Shown here: piece after piece, positions 24,898 to 35,195 of the stretch
Layout of the letters: each line of letters begins with the position of its first letter
Position numbering within the stretch: the first letter of the stretch is position 1
Origin: Termitomyces sp. T153
Taxonomy: Eukaryota; Basidiomycota; Agaricomycetes; Agaricales; Lyophyllaceae
Assembly: GCA_018296165.2 (NCBI GenBank)
Contig: JACKQL020000073.1
Coordinates: 1-64,000 of the forward strand
Direction: 5' to 3'
DNA length: 64,000 nt
Position numbers and translations under genes: made by a program
Notes under the pieces: model-generated
The model's input: the letters and a program-made list of their open reading frames with translations, nothing else
Database searches by the model: none
What the model was told of the DNA's origin: nothing

Positions 24898-25247
24898 TGT
24901 CAGGGAACTTCCATTTCCAACCTCTGTGACTAGTTCCAGCACCTCCACAGCTTGTTCAATGCCTCCATGGCTCTTTCTGGGACTGTAGAGTTCTCTGTAT
25001 TACCTCAGCAACCATTGCCCTAGGGTTAGGAGTAACTCTGGTCACCTGTACAGTAGTTTCCATGCCTCTGCCACCCACTGATGCACTATGCCAAGCAGTG
25101 GGGATCCTTAGACTTGTTCTCTTCAGATTACTCTCTGCTAGGTGATTAGTTACTGATTTGTATCATTGTCTACTCTGCTAATATACTTCAGATTCCCCTC
25201 TGCTAGCTGTGTGACTCTGATCTGCCACCCTGGAGGTTGCCCTTACA
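24898..25247 (+). repeat. 3' LTR of gypsy A, 350 bp
   Basis: It is TGTCAGGGAACTTCC...GGTTGCCCTTACA, co-linear with 19215-19564. It carries the same paired CTCTGCTAG blocks and the AGACTTGTTCT motif. It is followed by TCACC, the second half of the target duplication. Confidence 0.9.
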
Positions 25248-25470
25248 TCACCACTGGTACTCTTCTTAAGAACCAAGATCTCTATGCCCTCAACATCATC
25301 AGCCACCATGCATTTTCTGTACATGCCTAACCCAATCTCCATTCCTAGCACCTTAGACTTGGCCATGCAAATCATCAGTCCATTTTACAGATGGCACATG
25401 CTGGCATGATTAAAGGTATGCCCTCATACTTTCCCTCCAAACCTCCCAAATGTGACCATTGCATCCTTGA
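25248..25470 (+). pseudogene. copia-1 continued: GAG-pre-integrase fragment
   Basis: Directly after the target duplication the plus strand reads TGTLLKNQDLYALN, then HLRLGHANHQSILQMAHAGM and CDHCIL. This is the end of protease and the zinc-binding GAG-pre-integrase domain of copia. It continues the frame interrupted at 19214 with no loss. Similarity stops near 25470, where the rest of copia-1 and the missing part of gypsy B are lost. Confidence 0.8.
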
Positions 25471-25897
25471 AAAATAGGCAAGGATGCTGGTACCAAAGAA
25501 GAGAGAGGAGAGAGGAGGGCATTTGGGAAAAGGAAGAGAAGACAATGGAAAATGAGTACCTGGGGCAAAACATGAAGATTGCCAAAGAGGGTACCAGTTT
25601 TCTCAAGATCAGGGGGGTCAAGAAGGTTTGAAGGGAAAGGTCAAGAGTGAAAAGGTGCTGTTGAGCAATGAGTTCAATTGTGTCCTTGTATTTTTGAAGG
25701 TTGGCACAAGGGATAATGGAAGGATTGTTGGAGAGATGGGCAGCCTTGAGGGTGGCATCCACCTGGCTGAGCAAAGTGAGAACAGCATCACTGCCTGGCT
25801 TGTGGATGGCTGAGGAATGGAGCTAGATTAGAAATTCCATTCAGCAGCAAACAGAATAGGATGTACTACAAGAAGGGACAATCTTGGCCTTCTTGGC

Positions 25898-26731
25898 CTA
25901 AGGTTTGCTCTTGAGGTCAGCCTGGGAAGGAGTGATGAGAATGGCTAGCATGTCAAAACAACAGGCTAAGGAATCAAGTTTGAGGGCTGGACTTATGTTA
26001 GTGTGGTACTTAGAAGGACAAGAGGCTGATGGACCTAGCATGGTGATGTCCTTGTCTTGGGCATAATGTTGAAGCTGTTGAAGGGTAAAGGGGGGTGAGA
26101 ATTGAGCAGTAAAAATAGAAATTGATGGACAAACCTTGTCAAGTTCCTTTTTGCATGCCTCACAATGGTTGCCTTCAATCTGGATAACAGCATCTGCAAA
26201 AGAGAAGAAGGCCTTGGCCATGGTAGAGTTGTCACCAATGGAGCAATCAAGGATTTTTGATGTCAAGAGCAAGGAAAGGGTGTCAAATAAACCCTGTTGC
26301 TCAGTGATCCAAGGAAAGTCCACCTGATCCACAAAGAACTGGGGAATATGAGTGGATAAGAAGGGGGATATGAGAATGACAAGGTGCACCATGTTTACAG
26401 CACTGATAAAATGGGTGTGGTCAGCTGCACCAAATAGGAGTGCTTTGGCAGTGGAAATATGCCCCAGCAGAGCACTGGCAAAGGCAGGGTTGTGGAGAAC
26501 TGCCACTATGGCATTGTTTCCTGATTGCTTGACTGAGTGGTTGAACAATGCAACATGACAGAGGAGCTCAGAAGGAGCAGCTGGCAAAGCAGTAGCAGTG
26601 TGGAGTGTGGTAGGCAGTTTGTGGAAAGGAGAGGTCAGTGAAGGCATGACAAAGGGTAGGGGACAAAAACAAAGAGGTTTTATAGGTCCAGGGAAGAGAT
26701 TGAGGGTGAAAATTTTGAGGGAACAACCCAA
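25898..26731 (-). CDS. unrecognised 277-codon open frame in CpG-poor DNA
   Basis: This open frame is unusually long for its surroundings. The protein is hydrophobic to neutral, alanine- and leucine-rich, with CEACKKELDKVC in the second half and no transposase or polymerase motif that I recognise. After its stop at 25898 the same strand continues with protein-like sequence and two or three stops down to about 25424 (open 25424-25774: LLSQVDATLKAAHLSNNPS), so the original product may have been about 430 residues. It could be a gene carried by a mobile element, an element gag, or chance. No start context or intron evidence supports expression. Confidence 0.3.
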   Translation of the reverse strand: MGCSLKIFTLNLFPGPIKPLCFCPLPFVMPSLTSPFHKLPTTLHTATALPAAPSELLCHVALFNHSVKQSGNNAIVAVLHNPAFASALLGHISTAKALLFGAADHTHFISAVNMVHLVILISPFLSTHIPQFFVDQVDFPWITEQQGLFDTLSLLLTSKILDCSIGDNSTMAKAFFSFADAVIQIEGNHCEACKKELDKVCPSISIFTAQFSPPFTLQQLQHYAQDKDITMLGPSASCPSKYHTNISPALKLDSLACCFDMLAILITPSQADLKSKP

Positions 26732-27800
26732 GACAGGGAGGAGAAAAACATTTTTTTAACAAAAAAGAAAAATAGTTTTGGGTTGATCAAGGGAGCATGG
26801 CCAGAATTGGAGATGCTGCTGACTGAGGGCAGTCAGTACAGTGTGGGGAAGGTGTTATGCCATCTCTCACCAAAGAGAAACAATGGAATAAGTAGAAAAA
26901 GTCCTCCCTCAATATACCAATAAAAATATTAATGTTGCTGAAAACTATAGCAAAATCAAGCTGAAAACAGTAGGCAGAAGGCGGACTTACAAAATACACC
27001 AATGATCCTAGAAAAGACACTAAAAACAATGCCTGAGCAGCACAACAGGTCAAGGAATGAGGATTTGTCCACTTCAGTGATCGAGACAGTGATTTCACTG
27101 ATGGCTGGACTTGCCTAACAGGTAGCAGTGCTAGCTCAGGTCAGTTACTTCCTAACTGATGCCAAGAAAGCACTCCTCCACCCTCCCCAGCCAGCAACCA
27201 CCTCCCTCCCTCAAATTAACACACGAAATGACCCTCAATTGGACCTATAAATGACAAGGAGGTTAGGAAAGAACTTGGGGAAGGAAAGAAACGTGATCAG
27301 GCGAGTGGAGCAGGGACCAAACCTTCTGCCAAGCACACGGAGCCACGAAAAATTGTCGGCATCGGGCAATGAAGAACCGAAATGACAACAGGAGCACATA
27401 TGGGACATCATGGTCCATGCACAAGGAGAGCGGTATAAAAGGGAGGGGGGATTGCGAGAACATCAAGCAATGTTTGGCATGCAGCTCGGAATCCCCAGGG
27501 AGCGGATTACCTAGGCTTACAATGTGGACTAGACTTCATTTTAGGGTTTTATTTGATAATTGAAGCTTAATCATTCATTTGAACAATTGTTTGAACTTAT
27601 ATCTTAAAATCAATCTAAATCAATCTGTTTACTACAATATTCAAGAGTTGTGAATTTGAGTGTACTGCGAGCCCTCGAACTTGCCGATTTGACACTGTTT
27701 GGTTGAGTCACTGAGACAAACAAAACCAAATATTACCATTTTGCAATCACTAAGCCCCAAACACCCTGTAAAGTGAGGTTCACCAAGTTGAAGAGATCTA
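26732..27800. other. boundary between repeat-rich and gene-bearing DNA
   Basis: CpG-poor sequence continues to about 27,190. After it CpGs are common again. A TATAAAAG box lies at about 27433-27440 (plus) without a recognisable gene downstream. No gene is supported. Confidence 0.35.
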
Positions 27801-29028
27801 CAGTCAAAGCTGTCATAACCCATAGCAGTTGGTCAAGGCTGAAATCTATGGGTCATGACAACTTATGGGTTTGTACAGAGGTTGTTATAGGGTCATTTCT
27901 TAGGCTTTGATTTAGCTCAAATTGCGTAATTATAGTCTTAACTACATATATCTGTAGCTTGTAGTTGGAATAATCAGTAATCAAAGTTGGCTGAAGAGTA
28001 TGGAATTCATCAAGGCAAGTCTGATGACCAAACTTTGCCAAAAATGTCTCTAATTCTTGCGCAAATGGTTCATCCATGTCTTCCATATGATCCTTCAGCG
28101 TGGAAGCAGCTTGAAGTCCATCCCAACGAGCTGGCTTCTCTTTCAACACAACAGCCAAGTTTTCCATCACTGTCAACATTGTGGTTTTGTTTTGAGTCTG
28201 CTTGACGTTGTTCTAAAACTGCATGGCATATATCCTTGTCTGATCCGTCATCGTGCATGATGTTCTCATCAACCGGATTAATCAACTCATCAAGAGCCAT
28301 TTGGTTCTAAGGCTGAAGGACACCAATTTTCTCAAGATGAGACATTAAGTTGGAGACTCCTTGTTCAGCAGCAGCAAGAGCTATTTCGACAGGATCAGCA
28401 TTGTGAAGTTCCTCTTGTTTCCAACAACTTTTTAACCCCTCCCAATTCTTTCAGTGTCTTGACAATAAACTTTTGTTGGGGAGTCAGAAGCTTCAGACCT
28501 TCTTCGTACTGAGAAACTTCTTCAAAGAGTTCAATGACCCTCTCCTCATTGACCAACTTTCCTTTGTTGTCAAGCCACTCCTCACCTGCGGCAGAGATGA
28601 TTTCTTTCTCTTGGATTCAGGGAAGTATATCATTTTGACATGTGGTCACCTGATTTTTAAGGAAATCAAGGCCTTTTTTGAGTATCTCAAGCATTTTCTC
28701 AGTCATAGTCAACACATCAAACAAGAAGTTTTGCCCCGATATAGAGTTATCCAAGATTTTCTTTGTGACTTTCAAGTAGAAAATACATTCACAATCGTGC
28801 ATTAATTATGTTTTATTGGATGTCCGAATAATAAGCATCTGGTACAGCCCAAATAGTACTAATTTATCTCCATTTGAGTGATTTATGGCCTCAAAAAATT
28901 GATGGGTTATGAGATATAGGAGGTGACCCATAAATCCCCTGCCAACGTACTTGGTAAAGCCGAAAATCTATGGGTTACTACTACAAATTATGAGTTACAA
29001 CAGCTATGGTTTATGACAGCTTCGACTG
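27801..29028 (-). mobile_element. pogo/Tigger-type deletion derivative, 1,228 bp
   Basis: The ends are near-perfect inverted repeats of about 25 bp (left CAGTCAAAGCTGTCATAACC; two mismatches in 25), flanked by TA on both sides (27799-27800 and 29029-29030). The minus strand keeps an N-terminal transposase part (about 28720-28450: KGLDFLKNQVTT, LFEEVSQYEEGLKLLTPQQK, VKTLKELGGVKKLLE) and the C-terminal part (about 28420-27980: NADPVEIALAAAEQGVSNLM, LDELINPVDENIMHDDGSD, EPFAQELETFLAKFGHQ). The whole DDE catalytic core between them is deleted. It is thus a non-autonomous element that would need a transposase in trans. It keeps CpGs and lies in gene-bearing DNA. Confidence 0.85.
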
Positions 29029-29766
29029 TATTCAACAAAGCCAAACTTACATTTGGCATTGACATGTAGCGGTCTTCCAGCCTAAGATAATTTGAAAAAG
29101 GTCAAGTCGACTAGTTTAAGTTTTTTTTTTCAATAAGTAGGGCCTCTTCAAACCAAATTAGCACCTCTACATCCACAAAAGTAACAAGTCTCGATCAACC
29201 AGACCTTCCAGCTCTGTTTTTTATATTGCAAGTCACTTTGCGACTGACTTCCTCTTCTCATCGGCAATGTTAGACCACACAAGCCATAGCAAATTGGAAC
29301 CACTCTTATGATTAGAGCTCGAGAAAACCTTCTATGGTCCTTCGAGGATGACCAGAAAGGAACGTATGCAACTGTCTCGGCCGTCCCCGTCCAGGGAGTC
29401 TGCGAGTATTCATGGCAAGTTGATGAAAATCTTTTTTGACCCCTTCGAAACTCGGAAATCTTATCTTAACCTGAATTTATGGATAAGGAGGGATCTTGGC
29501 CAACCTTGATACACCTGTTGCATAACGACCAGCTCAGCTGACGCATCCCGCACGATCACCAGGTCCTAACACCACTTACTAAACTTACTAATTAATCGCG
29601 TCCGAGACTCTATTTCGCATCAGCTGCCCCCCAAGTAGCACCGTGACCGTGTCCCAGATGTCAGGTGGATGTCGGCAATGGCCCCCTAAAGTATCACACA
29701 TGACACAGTGAGGGCAAATGCTAAGGCTTGGGTCCTGTTACCGCCGCCTGCAGACGTGGAGTCTTG

Positions 29767-29842
29767 ATAGGTATAAAATGGACATGGGAACTTAACGATC
29801 CTTTCTTCCCCTCTTCCCCTTCTCCATCGCAGTTCTTTCCGA
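29767..29842 (+). promoter_or_regulatory. possible promoter and gene start of unknown type
   Basis: GGTATAAAATGG is followed by a CT-rich run (TTCTTCCCCTCTTCCCC), then ATGTCGAG directly before a consensus donor GTGAGC. An acceptor at about 29899 would continue about 40 open codons (RLHIYVEQWAMTDWL). This is the usual look of a fungal gene start, but no family is recognised and the rest of the model is unclear. It could equally be an LTR promoter. Confidence 0.25.
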
Positions 29843-31261
29843 TGTCGAGGTGAGCTCCCCCCTTAATCTTGATGGGTCCACCATGTGTTTGAACGCATCA
29901 GACTTCATATTTATGTAGAGCAATGGGCCATGACAGATTGGCTCCATGGTCGGGTAAACTCTCATGACTGTCATATGAATCCAAAGTCAGTCATCGAAAC
30001 AACAGCTACTTCTGTCTGACCGGTCCTTTGCCAGATGTAACTCTTCATCTCTTCGTTCGTGTACAGGGTGTACTTCTATCGACATGAAACCTTATCCTCC
30101 ATGTCCATCATGCACTCATCTCGAATGGACATATATAGTAACATCTTCCTCAATCTTTGTTTGCTTGTTTACCAAGGATGGTTGTTCATCTCAAGACCCG
30201 ATGCCGACTTTCCCCCTCGAAGTATGCGCGTAAGCCTCCTCTGATATACTTGCACCCACGCCCATGTCGAATGTTTCCTACAAAGGTTACTTGGACACCA
30301 CTGCAGTCGGCCCTGTCTCTCCGTCGGCCGCCGACAGTGTCATCCTGAGATCCATTGGTATTGCTGACAAGCGTTGTCCTTTTGTTCTGTTCCTGAGTCT
30401 TCTAATTAGTTGTCCTTCCTTTCCTGGGCATCCTCATCTGTATAATCTCCCACTTCGAGCTCGCGTCTCTCCGCACCTCTGTCCCGCTATGCGCTCTTGC
30501 ACCGGACTCGATCTCATTCATGTGGTCTATGTCATTCGAGCCTACTGGGACCAGACCCCCTAATCGTCGCCGCGCGGGGCGGGGGGTAATGTCATCATTA
30601 ATCATATTCGGCACAACCAAAATCACCAGTGCTTCTGTACCATCAATCTTAGTGCAATGATGACTTTCGGGTCAGGAGTCTCCGGGGGGCTTGCATCTAC
30701 TTTCTGGTCTACGCGCCATCTATGTACCGGTGCACAACTGCCTCTTGTGGATGCTGCACTGCTTTCATTCAACTTACACAATCTGCATCCGCATAACTAT
30801 GGTTTCCGGTCAAGCCGTGCCGATAAGCCGAGGTTCACGACTAGTGATCTCCTACTCTGCTCTCCTAACCGGGCTTTGGTCAAGATGTGATGCATGGTGC
30901 CCTGATTGCTAGGTCAAACTCCACTATACGTCAAGGCAATTCCCCTTCTACCATACGCGGAAATTGGAATCTTGTGAGAAATCACAATCTACAAGTGATT
31001 GGTGAAAATCGGCTATCTACTCAGCCCTGGAGCTGGAGGCAGCCATCGGTGAGGCTTATGTATAACGGCTTATGTGGTCGAGTGTTTCGGAGGCTATTTT
31101 GTTTACCGGGGATATCTTCCACAGGCTGAGTTTTTGCGGAAGCTTTTTTACAATTTTGTGCCGGTTGTGCCGGTTGTTCTTTAACTTTCCGTATACTTTT
31201 AGCGGAGCTTGATTGGCGTCTCCATTCAAGGGTGCATGATCTCGTTTCAAGTTCGCACTGA

Positions 31262-31555
31262 TCAGTGCGAGATTACTCTGGCAACAAGTTTCTGGTCGAG
31301 ACGGGTAAGTGCTTCCATGTTGTCCGATACTTTCGGTTCCGTGAAGACCTGACCGTACATAGAGCTTTCTGCGCTGTCTACTAGTTGTTCTTGTATCCGG
31401 CGACAAATCCCAACTTCCTTGGATATTCTTGGTTCTTGTGATTGATGGGCACGCAGATAGAGCGGCATATCTATGTCTTCGTGCTCCCATAAGTACGGCT
31501 TCCTCTTCGCCCGATCTGTGATGCATGGTCTCTTTTCGATCGAAGACGGTAGAAT
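31262..31555 (-). other. possible coding exon, unknown protein
   Basis: One minus frame reads about 97 codons with balanced composition (KPYLWEHEDIDMPLYLRAHQ, RIQEQLVDSAESSMYGQVF). An overlapping frame is open for 173 codons but looks less protein-like. No start, splice partner or family is visible. Confidence 0.15.
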
Positions 31556-32270
31556 TTAGAACAGCCAAAGACTCCATACTCGTCTTGTGCTCGGATGTGT
31601 TACCTGTCGATCTCTACGTATCCCAATACCTTACCTCCCAGATTCTCTCCTCGCCGGGCTGACGAGCTTCAATTTCTGTCAATGTGGCTGTCAATCTCCG
31701 CGCCGGCATCATTTCTGCGATTGGCTCTGGCATAACGGACCGGTATCCCATGTGTACCTAGATATTTTCCCTCAGTTATCGAAGGCATGCTGGAAGCCTC
31801 AGGTTCTCATGAGATTTTGGTCCCGTCTGTATGACTTGGGCTCGGTTCTGTACTATCCAGTCTACATACTCTGAGGAGGTTCACGGTTTCTTCCACTGAG
31901 ACCTCTGAGCCTCGTAGGTATGTAATTATATCTCCCATCTATATCCACACTAGAGAACCACTGAACGAAGATCAAACGATCTCCGCGGTCAAGTTCGCAT
32001 GGGTGTCTTGACACCAAGTCCAAGGTGTATCCGAGTCTCTTCCGGCCTTCGCTCCTTCCCAGGATCTTCACATGGTCTTGACCCGATTGGGCGCCGCGCA
32101 CTACTCACTACTCGACTTTCTTTTTCCCATCCGCAATTTTTCTTTTTTCGGAAGCACGCTATGTAGAATGACATCCCGGCTGATCGCATGCACACTTTCT
32201 TGAACTCTAGTCCCAAGCCCTTCTCCACAATACCCATACAAATCTCCCCGAATTCAAATTCGATTTCGAT

Positions 32271-32351
32271 TCTGTGATGTGGCTACGTTTACAGATGCTT
32301 ACAATGTACGATTCTTCAATTTGCTACATTTCATCTTCGGCCCGGGTCTCT

Positions 32352-32382
<31 letters not shown>

Positions 32383-35195
32383 AGGGGTTGAATAAGCACT
32401 CTGCGTATTCCGTGTCGTTTGTTGTTCTTGTACTGAATGAATGCATGCATATATGTGTTCGCTGTCTCGTTAGTTACCCATCCCACTGCCAACCTAGTCA
32501 TAATGGTACACGACGGCCCGACCCCGGAATATCAATATACCAACCTCTCGCGCGAAGCGGGGGCGGCGGCGGGGGGTTGACTCTTTGTTTTTGCGTGCGC
32601 ACGAAACGGAGTCAAGTCAAGATCAAGGATCATATGGTCCTCTCCGACTCCATCGCTGGAATATCGAATGTTCCGAGTCCGACATCACTCAAAGTGTCAT
32701 TGTATATATGTATGTACTGTAATCCACGGCTAATTCGAAGTATAAGTACATACGATTGCGTTTTTTTTACTCGATGCGATTGCGATTTCTGCTTGGCGCG
32801 GTCTATGTGTTCTGTCTCTGTGTGTCGTTATGTTATTGTATTGGGGTTGGGCTCGACCGCGAGGTGTGCCTAGAACGTCGTGTGGATATACTATGTATGC
32901 TTGTACATTGTACTACTGTATCCTATCTTCCTTTGTACGCATCCCGGTAGTAATATCAAGCGTGTTAAGAGGTCATACTCACTCATTTCACTCCACTCTG
33001 GCCTGGCTGAAGAATCCATACAAAACAACTCATCGTAGATTCATAATCGCGACGCACGGCAGATGAGATTAGTGTACGGCGGCGCGACGTTCTTTTTTTT
33101 CATTGATCGTTTGATCGTTTGATGCATCCAATCCAATTCAATTCAATCCGACTCGACTCGATTTGATTCGATTCGAATCAATACTACGAAGTCAAGTAGT
33201 TAGATAGTGTCGATTCAAGCTGTCATGATTTGGCGTATTGTGTTACATTACATTACACAGTTAACGTAAACGTAAACGTAACGTAACGTTTATACAGCGT
33301 GCAGTGTGCAGTGGCGTTTTTTTTTCTTTTTTTTTTTTTTTTGACAGGGTCGTTGACTGTGTTTGGAAGTTTGTGATTCTGCTTTGGTGGTTGGCAGCTT
33401 GAGTGACTCGGAGAGTGTGGAGTGTGGGGTTCGCTTCTCTTCGCTTCGGTTTTGGTTTTGGTTTTGGATCAGGGATCCGGGTATGATGTGTTGGTGGGGA
33501 TCTGGTGCGGTGGAGTGGCGAGCGGTTAATTGATTTCGGGTTGACCGTACGTATTTGTTTGTCGGCAAATTAGTGGCAGTTGGTGCGCTTCGACCCGAAA
33601 TTACCAGTGTGTTTCTGTGTCAGTCATCAGGTGCTAACTCGCTAATCTCTCGTTGTCATTGACTCGGTCGGGATACGGGATAGTGGCACTGAGCTAGCAA
33701 GGAGACTAATTACGTCAAGTTAGAAATGGACATTGAGAGTACATATACCGTGTCATTACCATTACTTTTTGCTTTGTCTGGGATACCGTGAACATCGGAG
33801 GACTAGGCGGTGGTTTTTATCTTTATTGTTCCTTTTCCTTGCTTTGAGGATTCGCGAGTCCCTGAGTGCGGATCTCGACTCGAGGCACGAGGCACGGGCG
33901 CCAGATTTTCGGGATTGGTAGTGTACTTGGTATGTATGTACGTTTCGCGGTTCGACGTCAAAGGTGCAAGAGTTTGTAAGTTTTTTGGTGGTTCGTTGGA
34001 GTGAACGGGTGTTGTTATTTTTTTCAAGAACTCAAGGCTGCATTTGTACCAGGAACGAACGAACTCCACTTTGGGACGAGAAAGGTAATCTGAGCACCAC
34101 GTCCACAGTCCTCGGGTAAAACGTCAACCAATGATGACCGCAAGTCCTCCGATGTCATCTCGTAGGCCATACGCGCTACATAGTAGAATCTCCAACCCAA
34201 AAACCCCGTACCTCGTAGCGCCCAATTGCAATCGCCCAAATCAAACCAAACCCAAATCATAATCTAGATAAAATTCATCCTCAATCAAAAGCTTCATTCA
34301 CGTAGCCTGTGGTAACCCTCACAGGGGGTTCATACCGGCGCCTCGCCTCGTTTCCCAAGTTGCCCAACAACCCTTCCATCTTTCATGGAACTTTCCAAAA
34401 ACGGACATGTCCCATCGTCCGTCCAAGGACCCTAGGGGGTGGCTTCCACTTTCAGCCAGTCTTTTTCATCTACTGGGCGCCTTGGCACGTATATAGCCGA
34501 ACCGGCAGCCCCGGTGCCGTGGATGAAAGACGTATATTGAATACGGATTGTGGAATATGGAATTATCACAGTACATACATACATATGAAAAAAAATTCGA
34601 GTCAGGACTCCTCGAGGCGCATGTATGGATGTGTCTATATGTGTATGTGTCCGGCGTGCGTGGATGGGATTTGGAACCGCCACTGGTGTTGCCCGCGGGG
34701 GCCGTTTGGATGATGCAGGTAATTCGACTGCTATGGTATGTTTGCGCCGCCTGCGGTGGCACACGATATATTTCAATCAAACCCTGTGGCTGCTGTGAAA
34801 CTATGAAACGCGCCTCGAGGACGCGGTGGAATAGTACCTGCGTCGAGGTCGAGACACGAGAAACGCCGCCGAGCTTGAAGGTTCAACTTACATCCTGATT
34901 CTTACTTGCACGGCCCGAGTGTGCTACGTAGGATAAGGGATTACAATATGACGTGGATTTAATTCCCGGGTAGCAAGTATGAAATCATATGTACGTGTCC
35001 TCGTAGATCGCCGGTATAATTTGTGGTTGGCACAACACGCCACACGAGGGCTCGCATCGATCAGGTCCGAGGGCCGCAGAGAGATCGATTAGATACGGGC
35101 CGGGAGTTTGGTGTTGTTGATGTGGAGCGAGGACCCGGGGGACCGCGGGGAGAGGGTTTATTTATATCAACGGGGAGTGGAGTTGGACTGCCAGA
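32271..35195. other. 5' flank of the bHLH gene with simple repeats
   Basis: No gene is supported. It contains five GAGCCC hexamers (about 32355-32385), an ATTCAATTCAATC/CGACTCGACTCG low-complexity run (33125-33180), short ACGTAA repeats (33264-33290) and a poly-T run (33317-33342). A TATA-like TTTATTTATATC lies at 35157-35168. Confidence 0.4.
35157..35168 (+). promoter_or_regulatory. TATA-like box upstream of the bHLH gene
   Basis: TTTATTTATATC lies 28 bp before the chosen ATG. If it is the core promoter the leader is extremely short. If the leader is longer, the box is just an AT-rich part of it. Confidence 0.2.

Larger units (their letters stand above)
29031..32270. other. CpG-containing intergenic region without an assignable gene
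   Basis: About 3.2 kb of ordinary-composition DNA. A promoter-like stretch (29767-29842) and a few open frames (30264-30563 plus, 31056-31577 minus) exist, but I could not join them into a known protein. A purine-rich GCGGGGCGGGGGGT followed by TGTCATCATT (30576-30599) resembles a retrotransposon 3' end; this is weak. Confidence 0.35.

Noticed and set aside
33250..33295. Telomere-like ACGTAA repeats
   Set aside because: Only a few irregular short units inside unique DNA; not TTAGGG and not terminal.
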